From: Tachypleus tridentatus
Taxonomy: Eukaryota > Arthropoda > Merostomata > Xiphosura > Limulidae
DNA: 64,000 bases
Reading direction: 5' to 3'
Assembly: GCF_004210375.1 (NCBI RefSeq)
Contig: NC_134830.1
Coordinates: 48,613,094 to 48,677,093 of the forward strand
The position numbers were made by a program, and so were the translations under genes. The notes under the pieces are model-generated. The model was not told the DNA's origin. It worked only from the letters and a program-made list of their open reading frames with translations, and did no database searches. Below, in pieces: positions 33,407 through 48,400 of the stretch; position 1 is the first letter of the stretch; every line of letters begins with the position of its first letter.

Positions 33407-36400
33407 CTGAAACCAAACAAATACTGTGGTGAGAGTGAACACAAAATTAAGTTTTACAGAAACAGTGCTCTCAGAAGGGTAAATGATTCCACAGCTGTGA
33501 TAAAAAAAATAGCTGTGTCTCAATCAAAGAATGTTGATGGAAGTACTTACATGTGTATTAGTACATCTAATTAATTATAAGAGTTCAAACATCCTAGGTG
33601 AAAACCACGACTTTTTAGTTAACCAGCAGAAACGTGTTTGTACACATAATATAACCATAACTAAACCCAGTGAGGTAATTATTGTAAGTAACAAAATAAG
33701 ATACAATATTTAGTGTAGTGGAGCATTAATATATATATACACACACACACATACACACATACATACAAGCATAACATCCTGTCAAATACATAACTTGTAC
33801 AGAATGTTCTACAAAGATCAGCAAGTACTGCTATCACAGTTTATAAAATGTTGTGAGAACACTTAATACTTTACTAAAGTACATAATACAGGATTAAGAT
33901 TTTCACAACAAAAATAGTCACAGTACCTAGTGTGTATACAAAGTTCTAATGGAGGTACAAAGTCACTGTCATCAGGATCATGGAACACCTCACCTCTTGG
34001 ATCTAGAAAAACAAAGTGAACATTACCAGTCTTTAAATAAGCAAAGGTACAGATACAGTCAATGATAAAAATAAAAAGACAACAAATTATTTCAGATTAG
34101 CTGAATAATAAACCAATGAAGTCTGGTCATTAATAATTGGGTCACCTACCATGTTAAAATATTCAGACATATTGGATTGTTTAATTATAATTTGAGTAAT
34201 GGATCCAATTATATCACTCAAACAGGAAACAGTGGTGTCCACTGTTACCATGTACTCAGCCACTGCAGGAAACGTATAATTAAGACATTTGTGAAGTCTA
34301 CCTGTTATAGCTACAAAGCACACATGTGAAGAAACATGACACTTAAAAAAACCACACACACACACACACACACAGAAATATATACATATGTAGTTCTGTA
34401 AGAAAATTAAAATTAAAACCATTAAAGACAACTTTTGTAAAAAAAAAAGACAAAATTAAAAACAATATTTGGAAACTGAATATTTAATTCTGATAGAAAA
34501 ATTACTAACAGTACTTAAGAAACATTTAAGAGGAAATATGAAGAACTGAAACGAAACACTACAATGAATCAGATGACAAAACTACATTATTGTTAGCTGT
34601 ACCTGTACCAGTGATGTTGGAACATACCTGTTGTTAGCTGTACCTGTACCAGTGATGTTGGAACATACCTGTTGTTAGCTGTACCTGTACCAGCAATATA
34701 ATGAAACATACCTGTTGTTAGCTGTACCTGTACCAACGATAATGGAACATACCTGTTGTTAGCTGTACCTGTACCAACGTTTATGGAACATACCTGTTGT
34801 TAGCTGTACCTGTACCAACGATTATGGAACATACTTGTTGTTAGCTGTACCTGTACCAACGATTATGGAACATACCTATTGTTAAGCAAATCTCTTCATC
34901 TTGCCTAGACAATCCATCATAGTAAAACAAATGAAAAGGATCTTTGTTAACCAAGAGCACTTCTTTACATGTGGCAAAAAGTACCGAAAAATGGCTTTCA
35001 CTAAGGACAATCCAGATGGGATTTCGTGGGTTTTTCAAGTGGGATCCTACCTGTAAAGCAAATGTATCAGCTTAGTAGAATCTCTTGTAATCAATAAATG
35101 TCATACAAATGCAACAGGAAGGAAAACAACAAAGCAAGACATGTTAATAGTATAAATTATACATATTTCAATTGGATAACAAGCACCTTATGAAGCACAA
35201 CAGGTAAAAGAATCTAAGTTTCAAAGATAACTGTTTCTCATCAATCAGAAAGATCCACCCTTTATATAAATATTCTTAATACAATAGTGAATCAACTGTT
35301 ACAGTTACAATGTTCCACAATATAAACTATAATCACAGCATATCGAGCTCAAACACAGGGCCTTCAAATTTGCTGTCCAATACACTAATCACCAGGCAAC
35401 ACAGAGAACGGAGAGGGACTAATTTGTACAATTGTCTACACATGTCCTGAGAAGGGATAATGATGGGGCTTGCATGTTAAACACTAGATTCAAAACATGG
35501 TATAATTCATTTGAAACTATAACATTAAGTCTTAACTTATATCATTCTTTACCAGTATTAGAGGCATGCATAAACTGGACTTAAATACCTTGTTATACAT
35601 CAATATTAGAAGTTATGCATATATTAGGCTTGACTAAAATTACTATATATCACTATTACAGCATACATAAATTAGGTCTACCTTGTATTTTTACATATCA
35701 ATCTCAGAAAACTTAACTTATATTACTATAGGACATTAGTAAACATAAGATGGTTTAATTCTGTTGGCTTTCCTTGAACATTTTAAAACAATGTAGTGTT
35801 CATTTGGTTCATTAAAAATTTTAACTTATTATTTTGAAGCACAAAATAACAGGCTTAACTCAACTAGGCCTTTTTTATAAACTTGTTAAAATAATGCTCG
35901 AACCCCTACATTTGTTCTTTGTTCCCTTAATTACAGTAACATCCTCACAGACACAATTCACTTCACATTTTATCATACAGGTATGCATTATTAGCACATT
36001 TCATACCTCACATGATTGGTAGTGTTCAAACAGTGACAGAAATCCTATATCGCTCTGGTCGGGTATCCCATGTAAAGTAGTACCATTCAGACTAGATTTT
36101 CCAAGCTCCAAAGTACCATTAAAAACGTTAGAGACGGCTTTCCCAGTAAGAAACAAGTTCACCATTTCCTATAGGTAAGCAAAATATATTCAACTACTGA
36201 AAATGTTGATTTGCGGAAATTTGAGTTGGTGAGCCAGCTTGCTGTACATCATCGGTCTGTGGTTACAGGCCGTATTGGTTGTTGAGTTTTTTTGCTTAAT
36301 TACGTCATGAATCCCAGCGAATGTAAGTAAGATACTATGGATTTTGCGTGATCAGTTCTTGTATTCGATGTTTTTCGATTTGTTTTACAGTTGAGCCTGG

Positions 36401-39400
36401 GATAGCATGTTGGTGATCGAAGTACGATAAACGTACCCTCACCGTCACGTCAACCGCCGTTATCTACTGCATAGGTGGCGGATGTAATGCTGTACATGTT
36501 AACTGTACTGTGCATAAACTATTGTTGCCTGTTGCGGAGATATTTAACACGTTGTTGAAGCTTAATTTGGGAGGAACCGTGAATCGATTTTGCGTTGTAA
36601 CTTGTCAGGTCCAATTGTGGTTTGTTTTGCTCGGTGCCAAATTGCAAGAAGGACTGAAAATCGAAACACGCTTCATCAGCTGTCGATAATCAACGAAAAG
36701 TCTTTATAAGCGTGTTCAGTGGCTTGTGCAAACGACTTACCGGACAATGCGGTTTACAGCCGTGAGATAAACAGACGGAAAATAGTATGTGCGTGACATT
36801 TTGCCGCAGTGGAGAATGTGTGTTATTGCTTTCAGTAACCGTACAGTGCGTACGGTGTTTGTACCGTTTTGAATTCTTAAAACGTTTTCATTTGTTGACG
36901 TAATTCACAGCAGCCCTGATTTTACTATATATGTTACCTTTACGTTTTCATCTTTATGCCATTAAATATATTGTTTGACAAATTTTCGTCTCTCTGTTAG
37001 CTTTGATGAAAAGTAGAGAGTCTCTTGTTACTTTCAAATTATGTCGACGTTCTGTTTCTGGTAGCCTATTGAATGGCTGGGAACTTTCGCTTCAGTTGAT
37101 GCCTGAAGCCAGTACCTTAAATGTTTCTTTTCGACGTCTATTGTTTAAAGTTAATTTCCGGTAGAGCCATACTCCATTCGCATAGTTCAGCCAGTTGATT
37201 AGATGCCCAGTTTCAGCACCGGAGTGTTTGTGCGCTATGTCAGATTAATATTAGATTTTTGATACGTTTGTAAGCGTATCGTATTTGGCTCTAGATTACA
37301 TTTCATTTTTAGAACATTTTACAGGTTTGTAATTCATTTTTAAGTTTGCTTTCTAACGATCGTGAGCGTACCGTTAATAGTGGTGAACGGTAACACTTTA
37401 CACGCTCACACGATCGTTAAGAAACTAAGGAATTTAAACCAACGAATTATTAATAGAAGAAATGACATTTATTTTATTCAACAATGTAGAAAAGAACAAC
37501 TAACCCCTAATTTTGTAAAGGTAAAACTTTCAAAAAAAATTTTAATACATACACAAACATTATCCAAAAATTTACAGAAAACTACTGAAAGCCATGTTGA
37601 ACACAAAATACAAAGAACTACATGACTTTACAAAAACAAAAAATGAATCTAGACCATCAACTGGCATGCTGCATTAAACCAGAGATTTACGGACTTATAC
37701 AACGAAACATAAACCAAACCAATACTAAAACGACAGAGACAAAAAAGATCTGCTACAACAAAAAAACTAAAAAAACTAAGATGCAAACAACAGAAAAGAC
37801 ACCAAAACGACAAACCGTTGACTAACCTCATAATTAACAGATCCGACCGTCAATTAAACACAGACGAGATACATCTACTTAACAAAGGACTCAACTTTGC
37901 TATAGCACCTAGGTACATTCCAAACCATAGAAATCAAAACATGTTTAGAAGACCTAGCCAGGAGACTTGTGGATACTTTCTACAGAGAACAAAAAACAAG
38001 GAAACAACCAAAACAAACCAACAGAAAGAAGACAACTTAGATAATTTTATTGACATCCAACAGCCAACCTTCCCAGGTAAAATTACAAATTTATATTTTC
38101 CAGAAACACCTAAAAACAACATCTTAAACGATTTTTTCAAAGAATTTTCTCACAAAACCATCAACATAATTTCACAAAACAGAAAACTGAAAACAACCTT
38201 ACAAAAAGAGACATTAATTGCATAAAAAAAACCTAAAACAAGACAAAAAACATAAAAATTCTAAAAGCAGATAAAGGTAACGCTTATAGTCATAATGAAC
38301 ACGAATGAATACATCCAAAAAAATGAATAACATCCTATCAGACACCTAACAAATTTAAAACAATACACACAAATCCAACAAAGACACACGAGACGCAACT
38401 GAACAAATTACTACTACAAATGAAAAAAGCCAACACAATTTCACAAACACTTTATTCCTACCTAACGTAAAACCGACTCAAGACGCACACCGCAGAAATA
38501 TATGCGGCATCCCCAAACCTCATAAACTAGATTGTCCATTACGCACCAATAATGTCCACATATGAATCGCTAATTACAACCTTGGTAAATACATAGCATG
38601 GCAGACATTCTCCAAATATAAAATATCAGCTGTACCTATTTTATAAAAGACTCCTTTAATTCTGAAGTCAATCTAAATCAACTTAATCATAAAGCCTTAA
38701 TGGCATTTCATCAATATAGACAGTTTTTCTACAAAACAAGAGAATATTAAAAAACTAGAAAAACTTACCAACAGAAACAGTTATTCTATGATATGAATCT
38801 TACCAACAGAAACAGTTATTCTATGAAATTAATCTTACCAACAGAAACAGTTATTCTATGAAATGAATCTTACCAACAGAAACAGTTATTCTATGAAATG
38901 AATCTTACCAACAGAAACAGTTATTCTATGAAATGAATCTTACCAACAGAAACAGTTATTCTATGAAATGAATCTTACCAACAGAAACAGTTATTCTATG
39001 AAATGAATCTTACCAACAGAAAGTTATTCTATGAAATGAATCTTACCAACAGAAACAGTTATTCTATGAAATGAATCTTACCAACAGAAACAGTTATTCT
39101 ATGAAATGAATCTTACCAACAGAAACAGTTATTCTATGAAATGAATCTTACCAACAGAAACAGTTATTCTATGAAATGAATCTTACCAACAGAAACAGTT
39201 ATTCTATGAAATGAATCTTACCAACAGAAACAGTTATTCTATGAAATGAATCTTACCAACAGAAACAGTTATTCTATGAAATGAATCTTACCAACAGAAA
39301 GTTATTCTATGAAATGAATCTTACCAACAGAAACAGTTATTCTATGAAATGAATCTTACCAACAGAAACAGTTATTCTATGAAATGAATCTTACCAACAG

Positions 39401-42400
39401 AAACAGTTATTCTATGAAATGAATCTTACCAACAGAAACAGTTATTCTATGAAATGAATCTTACCAATAAAAAAGTTATTCTATAAAACAAATCTTACTG
39501 ATACAAAAAGTGATTTTACAATATGAATCTTACCAACACACAGTTATTTTACTTAACAAATCTTACTAATACAAATAGTTATTCTACAAAACGATTCTTA
39601 CTATTAGAAACAGTTATTCTATGAAATGATTCTTACAAAGAGTTATTCTACAAAATGACAAGTGTACATAAACACTACAATCATGGTCATTTATGAAAAT
39701 ATTTTAGGAAACAACTTTGTAAACTAATTTTAAACAAAACATAATTAAATTTTATTAGAATAAGGTTAAATTTATACTGATGCTATGAAAAGGTTAATAA
39801 CATCTTTTTCTTATCTTAAATAATACATTTTACATTTGACTATAAGATTAAGTGTCAGGATGATTCCTTGAAGTAATAACTTGAGCTGAGTGGAAGTTAA
39901 TATTGAAACATTATGAAGTCTTATACGATGACTTCTTTAACACTATGAATAAAGTTATCTTTAGAGCACTAACAACACACATGTAGAAGAGGAAGTAAAC
40001 CTACCTGTGTGCAGTATCCTTGTCTTCCTACTAAAGTATAGCTTGGATCATCCATGTCCTTCACTACTCTAAATAAAAAAAGGATTATTAGAACATTTAA
40101 CATAAGTCAGTTACAACTTAATCAAATTCAAGTTCTACTTTTTAACAAATTACAAACTACACATGAAAATAATCTAACTTGAATATATAACTGATCTGTT
40201 ACATCTCTAATAAACATTTAACTGATGCTCTCTAATTTCTTTGAATGCTTAAAGTTTTTAGTTCATGCAAATGGATTAGACTTAGAATGGTTATAAGTGT
40301 AAAGCTTTATGGTAATAATATTCTACTTCTGATCATTATAAGTATTAGTTTCCTGGTGACATTAAATACAACAGTCTGTTTTTAATATATATTTTCTACA
40401 GGAGACTTATTTTTCATCAGTTATTCTACAAAACTAATCTCATTATGAATTGCAATTACTTCTAAGGCTAAATGCATTTGAAATAGTGATTGATGCTATG
40501 AAAGAGATGTATTTATTACATATACACACACACATACACAAATGAAAATCTACACGATTGTAATTAACTGTAAGTTTAGCCTAAAAGATAAGGTTAAATC
40601 AGTGGTTCTCAATGGGGTCCACTAAGACTCCTAAGCTGGAACAAACAATGAAAAAGATGATCAAACTGGTAAATTTGATAAAAACCCATCCTAAGACTGA
40701 GAGACTACTCAAAGCATTTCATCAGGACATGAATGAAGACTATGTAAAACTACTTCTTCATACACAAGCACAATGGCTCAAAAAGGCAACTGTCTGGAAA
40801 GATTCACTTCTCTGTACGACACCTTGTTGGACTTTGGTTGAGATTGTGAGAACTTTCAGTTCTTGAAATCCAGTAAATACAAAGCCTTGATTTCATATCT
40901 TGCAGTTATTTTTGTTAAACTAGATGCTTTAAATAAGGATCTGCAGGGTAAACAAAATACTCTCATGGACTGCAAAACCAAAATTTGTGATTTTATGAAG
41001 AAACTGAACTTTTGGAAGGCTCAGATCTTGAAGAGTAATCTGTCCCAATTCATGCACCTCAGCCAATGTAAACCATCAGATGATGTTCTCTGAATCATCT
41101 CTGAACATCTTTTCAACCTCCATGTTGAGTTGAATGACAGATTTATTTGAACAATTGAACTTTCCCTCTTTGATTACTCAGCCATTTCTTTTTAACTGCA
41201 AAAATTAAGAGCGTCTGGCTATAGACTCTTATCAGATCAATAAGATGATGGACTTACAAAATGATGACAGAGTGAAACTGATCCATGCCTCAAAAAAAAT
41301 AACCAATGTTGCTGGATCCCCAAGTCAGTGTCACAAATTAGCCATGGAGGCCCAGCAAGTACTTCTGATCACATACTTGGTTGAATGTACCTTCAGTGCT
41401 GTTGTGGATATTTTGATGAAGAAAAAGAAGACATATCAACATTTGTGAGCATGGTGATCTTTGAGCAAAATTGATTGGTTTTGTTCCTTGATTTTCTCAT
41501 TTAGTTTCTGAGCACGAGATTCAAGGTTCTTATTAAAGTTGTACAATTTGAATGAAAATCTGATATTAAGTTACAATTCTAAAATCAAAGTTGTTTTTTT
41601 CTTATTTTTTAATTTTGGTCAAATAATCACCTTTAATTTAATTAATTGTTTTCTTTTGAAGAAATAAAAGTTGCTTTCTATTTCCTTTCACTTTTGGTCA
41701 AACAATCACCTTTAATTAATTAACAGACAATAACTGTTATGCTTTGTAGACTAACTGAATTTCATTAATTTCTATTGTAAAAATAAAGTATAATGATACA
41801 AATAATTTATTATTTCATGACGATTTAAGGATGGTGAGGATTTGGAAGAGCCTGAAATCGCTGAGGGAGGAATGCAACATGGGACGTTGAGAAACTCTGG
41901 TCTAAATGTTTTTAGTGTTTATGTGTCAATTAAAACAGGAACCTGAGTTTACATGATAATAACAGAAATATGAAACCTAGGAATCTAAGCTTATATTACA
42001 GCAATTGATATATTTGACCAAGATCTGCTACTTACAAGAATACTTAATGTCAGAATTAAACTCATTAATAAAATCAAATATCATTACTACAAGAAACACA
42101 CAGTAAAGGTCAAAGTTCATACCTGTCAATGCCTCGTGATAAAATAGCAGAGTAGAGGAATGTGATACAGCTATTTGATGATTCAGCCTGCAGCTGTTTC
42201 ATGGAAGAAAAGTCGACATTTGATCTCACAGATAAAATGATTCACAAAATCTGTCTTTGAACAAACACATAGTTATTAATATTACTAGAAATGTTCACTG
42301 TATGAAAACAAAAGTATATAATATTGAACCAAAAACTGCAATAAATAATCACTAAAGCAGCAATATGTACAAGCAAGGGATTCTGCAAAACCAAGCAAGT

Positions 42401-45400
42401 AGGTTCCTTAACTCACTTTGCAGTGCCAGGCCACAAGTAAAATATGACAGAAGTATAAAATGTATAAATTGTATACACATGACTATGTTGAACATTTGCA
42501 AAAAGAAGTTTGATTTGTACCAATCCACATTTGTAACCAGCACATTTAGGCTGAAATAAAACATTCACATCCTCAAGTGTATAGCACACAAGGGTTGTAC
42601 ATGTGAGATTACACATTCATACTTTAACTCTTCAGTATGTTTAATATGTTTTATACACTGGGGAATGGGTCAAAGTGAACAAATCAGACGATTTTACTGA
42701 GATGCATTAAAAAATTAAACCTACTTTATTGTCCAAATATATGTCAATAAACTTAACATTATAATTTGGTTGACAATTCAATTTTTTTTATATTACTTAT
42801 GTTTTAATTTCTTAATTTCAAAAAGAAATATTTAAATTAATTCCCACTCTTCACTTCCCTGATCATGTGACTTTCTGTGTTCTCAACTCTGTGTTTTAGG
42901 TATTTTTGTGTTCCCTGTTATGATCTTTAGTGTCCACAACTGGAAACACCAACCACACATCCTGACAGGCCAAAATATAAAGCAAGAACATCCCACATTC
43001 TTTATTTCTATAGATATCACTTCACCCCGGAAGTACCATCAACTTTACACGTTTCAAATCACTTGCTTGTTCCTACTTGTTAATGGTATATGTTAATAAC
43101 TAATAGAAAAGTCGTTTTGTAAGCTACATGTTTTGGGAAATGGTATTTTTTGTTATTCAGTATCTCAAAAGAAGATCTTGACATGTGCTTCAAAGAATAA
43201 AGGAATATTTTTTTTATAGCTTAGTTAGAAAACTAGATAAATTATAATAGTCTTGGAACATTCTGTTCTTGTACTTGATATACTTATTGTGTTCAAAGAT
43301 GGAAATTCTTAAGCTAAATTAAATATTTTTTGATGACAAAGTTTAAAAAAATAAAAGAAGACCCACAAAAGCAAAAACCCAAGCATAAAATAGCCTAGGG
43401 ATAAGTTGTTTGTTTATGTGTGATTTTTATCTATTCTATACATTTTCAACAAAAATAACGTAAAAAAATTAAAACTCATTATACTACACAAGAAATGTTA
43501 AATTTTTCTAATCACTTCTCAAGGAATGCAATAAGAAAGTAATTACACACTGTGTGATGTAACCTGAAACTTTGTTATCTGTTCACACTCTTGATGAATG
43601 ACTTATTTTTCAGCTTTCAATACAGATAATTTCACTACAGTTTGCATTAGGATAGAGAAAAGAGAAAATGTCTAAATGTTTATAAATAAGCATTTAGATA
43701 TTCATCTAGGATGTTTTAGAGGTTACACAAATGAAATATAAAACTGTAAGATAAAAATAAAGTTTCTCACTCAGACTGACTCAGTAAAACCTTTGTTAAT
43801 CTACAGACAAACTGGTAGCCAAAAATATTTTTACAGGATCTCATTATTTTGTGTGTAAAAGACTTGTAATGTTTAATAAAAGTTTGCCAAATGTGATAAA
43901 AATACATATTGTAACTTAAGTTACAATATATGTAGTTTCATTGCTATGTGGAAGTTACAAGGTGTTCAAAATCACCAATCCTACCTACAGAGAGTTCAGC
44001 CATGCTATACATGTGGGATAAAACATTCATATAAAATAAGTAATTTGTAATACCTGCACACATATGAAGATAATGAAGTTTTTATAATCATCTGCTATCA
44101 AGTTTTACACTTAACATATCACAGAGAAAATACATTATGTTCAGTGTAAGGCTTGATGAAATTGGTATTGTCTCCTGTTATAGACTCTAACGACAGTGTA
44201 AATTGAAGATATATTAGTAACTTGATATTTTTTGTCAGAATAAAGAACTTTTTTATGGATCAACTGTGAGGATTAGTTGAAAGACAAATATTCAGTACTG
44301 TACAAAAGTATTAGGACAAAGTCAAAGATCAGATTTCAGGCTACTTACAAAGAACATTTGAAGGTAAATCACAGGTAAAACATCAATATTTTATTATTCT
44401 TCACATTTAGTGCAACAGAAATTTAGTTAGAGTTCAGCAAACAGTAAATATTTTCTGTGTCCTCTTTTTGCTTCAATAACCATGGAAAGTATTTCAGGCA
44501 TTGTTGAAAGATGTTTAATCACAGCATCCTTTGGGATTTTACTCAAAATGTCTCTAATACACTCCCATATAGTTACATTGGAAGTAACTTTTGATTTGTC
44601 AAGTTTCAGTTGTATCAAACCACAGATCTGCTCAACTGGATTGAGATCAGGGCTCTGTGGGGTTATCTCTCAGCTAAGTAATTTCTTCACAGGATGGATG
44701 AATGTTTAGGGTCATTATTTTCTTGGTAGTAGAATTCTTTCCCAATAATACACAAACCACTGGTTCCAACATGATGGATCAGTACCTGAGTGTACTTACA
44801 CTAGTCCATTATTACATTTATTTTGCAAATATCTCCTGCTGCCTTGCAGAAAAACACCCTCAAACCATCACACTGCATTCTCCATATTTCATGGTGGGTG
44901 CTATACATTGGAGTAAGTATCTTTCACCATTCTTCCATCAGATGCACAACTTACACTTTGAACCAAATATTTCAAACTTGGATTCATCCTTCCATAACAC
45001 CCTTTATGCTTGATGGTAGGTGCTATGCATTGAGGTAAGTATTTTTTGCCTCTCTTCCACTGGATGTATAGTCTACATTTTGAACCAAATATTTCATAAT
45101 TGGACTCATTTATCCATGACACTAATTTTCAATCATCAACAGTCCATTTTTTAAGCAAATTTTAGTCTCTTGATAACATTAAGAGATTGAAGTTAAGTTT
45201 TTTTTAATTGATACATGACCAATTGTTCCATTCTTGTCAAGTCTGCTTGATACTGTATATTTGAACACTGTTCTATTATTAATTATTACATAGTCTTTTA
45301 TCTCATGCTTGAGATCATTAGAAGTCTTCCTTCTGTCCTGAAGGCTACATAAACAAAGATATTTAACGTCACTATCATTAAGTTTAGGTGTTCTACCTCT

Positions 45401-48400
45401 TTCTTTCCTATTTTCAGACTTACCTGTCTCAGTCTCATGATCTAGGGTGTACTTGATGGTGTTTGGAAAGCATTTTAAATCTGCAGTAATTTATCAGAGA
45501 ATCCAATCAACATTATGTAAAACTTTTATGCAAACACTTTGCTCTACTGACAGTTTTTTAGTTTTGGCATTACTACAACACTTGATATATAATTATCCAG
45601 GTTTATTTACAGAGTACTATTAAACTGATTTATTTTAGCATATACTTGTACAATATGCTAGCTTCTTTCTATATAGTTAAGACACTACATGAAGTACCAT
45701 GACAGTTATTTCAGACCCTAACTTTGATTAGTTTGTTTATTCAAGCAGAACTCTTAAGAGATTCCTTGGTACAAGTACATGGGAATTCAAAAGTATGATA
45801 AGTATTCCCACCCTGGCTCATTCAGTTGTCAACATGGATCGGTGAAGCATCCAGTGTTGAAATCTACATTCTGTAATGGTATGGAAGAATTAGCCCATAA
45901 AATGGAAAGAATGACAAAATATTCTTTAGTCCTAATACTTTTACACAGTACTGTATATATACATATAATGGATTGATTTTTCTGCTTTTTCTATAGTACA
46001 AAGCATGACATTCCAGGGGGTCTTTCTTTTTAATAAATAACTTGTGATAAAAATCATAAACCTCTAATTTACCAGAGCTTACCACTTATTACAAATACAT
46101 CTATACATGAACTGTTCTAGTAACCTTTCTGGTTGAACTAACTCAAATCAGTTGATTAATTTATATCACCTACCTCTACTGAACAGCAATAAAGATAGTT
46201 CACAAGATCATCGTATGACTCAAATGTCTTCAGTATCAGCTAAATGTGAAACAGTATAACAAAACTGTTAAGTAGCATCTTTTCACTGTACATAGTTTAT
46301 GTAATGTATGCACAATATCACTTTAATTAACTTTACACCTACACTAGTAACTTTCAACTATTACACAATATCTGTATCAGTTACATTATGTGTTAACAAT
46401 TGTATCTATCACAACACATTACCTTTTCTATTATTCCATCAGTTTTTAGTTTTTCACAGGTATCAAAAACCATTCTTCTGGATATTCTACAAAAGATAAA
46501 AATTAGATGTCAATTTATAGACTCAAAGTTACTACAAACTTGTTAAAAAATCGGTAGAAGTACGAAATAGGTTTGTTAAAAAATCAGTAGAAGTATGAAA
46601 TAGGTTTGTTAAAAATCAGTAATAGTATGAAATAGGTTTGTTAAAAAACCAGTAGAAGTATGAGGTTGGTTGGTTAGAAAATCAGTAGAAGTACGAAATA
46701 GGTTTGTTAAAAAATCGGTAGAAGTATGAGATTGGTTGGTTAGAAAATCAGTAGAAGTATGAAATAGGTTTGTTAAAAATCAGTAGTAGTATGAAATAGA
46801 TTGGTTAAAAAAAAATTGTAAATTTAACCATTAATGTTTTTGTTATGAAAATGTCAACTCCTACTTTTATCTAAAGGTACTCAACTCCCCATGACCAGTG
46901 GTTAATCTGCATTTCAATTAAATTACATATCATGTGACATAAAGTTACTCATATATCCAGAAACAAGAATTTATAGATTTTTAAAATATTTTTAACACTA
47001 AATATACACTACACTAAATTGTCTTCATTGTTTTCAATAAGTGACATCATTCAGTTAACATTTTCACACAACAGGAAACTAACACTGTAACAACAGCTCT
47101 CTTCTTTTGTCCAGCCCTCCATAAAATTGTAGATAAAGCCAAAACTAAAGCACGGTTCCTGTCTTCAATACTAGGCCGTAACCTGGAATAAGAACCATAA
47201 GTTTAAAAAATATGGTTCATCTCTTCTCTGTTTGGCTGTAACCTGGAACAAGAACCACAAGTTGAAAAACAATTTGATAAAAGTCCTTCTGTTGTTGTAA
47301 AATTTATGAAAAAAAGAAAGTCAATATATTAGAAAAGTTATTATGAAATAAACCGTTACTTAGATTTTGACTGAAATTATTACTGTCAGTTTTTGTACTT
47401 AGTTAATCCTCTAATCACAGCTAAGCTTCAGTTTTATGACATTACAGACTCTTCGTAACACCTATATATTAAATTAACTTTTTTGGCCCTGAACTAGGTA
47501 GGTATCTTACTTTCATAATGATAAGAAGTTAACGATAATTAGAGATACACACAACATCACAGTTTGAATATTTATTGAGGAGAGTGCTAGTGAGAAGATA
47601 ACTTATTGATGTCACAACAATATTTATTGTTTACAATTTGGAAGGTATCTTTGTAATTTAAAAAAAAGTTTGATGTAAGATACAAAGCTGATGAAAATAA
47701 TTATTGTCTCAAAAATTTCAGGCAAGGAAATGTTAAAGTTCCAGATAAATCCATCACATGGTGATTTACTGTGTAATTTAATAAAGTATTATAGAGTAAT
47801 TAATTGTTTTGCTTTAGGTAATTACTTTATATCTGTTTTAAACTCTGATCAAACTTCCAAACACTTCATTATTTTTCATAATTTTGCCTCCATACTGTAC
47901 AATGGGTTAGGCTTTAGTTATCTTTGACTGTTAGGTTCATGGTTGATGATAATTCAGATTAGCTACTTCACCTACATTGTTATCATTTTTAACAGTTTTT
48001 TAAACTCCTGTGTTTAATCCAATCTTCTTTGTTGATATTGGTATATTCGTGGGTGCTTAAGTGTTTTGTATCAGATAAAATGTATATTAGACCACATTCT
48101 TATCCAACAAACAGCAGATCTGTATATCTCATTGTCACACACTGGCTATGTATAGGTTCTTCCTATAAGAGGGTGTTAGTTTATATGGTTGTATAGTACT
48201 GATGTGTCAACATCAGAAACATGCCACATCATCAGTTGTCAGTGACACAGTGAGAAATCGCAACTGCTTATGTGATGTTTAACTGAGGTCATAACACCTA
48301 TAATGTCACCCTAACGTTCAACTGAGTTAATAACACCTATAATGACACCCTGATGTGCAACTGAGGTCATAACACCTATAACATCACCCTAATGTTCAAA

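Noticed and set aside
33332-33574. Plus-strand 80-codon frame
   Set aside because: Shadow of the last MINDY4 exon.
38764-39640. CRISPR-like array
   Set aside because: Repeats are contiguous with no spacers, in an animal intron; it is a minisatellite.
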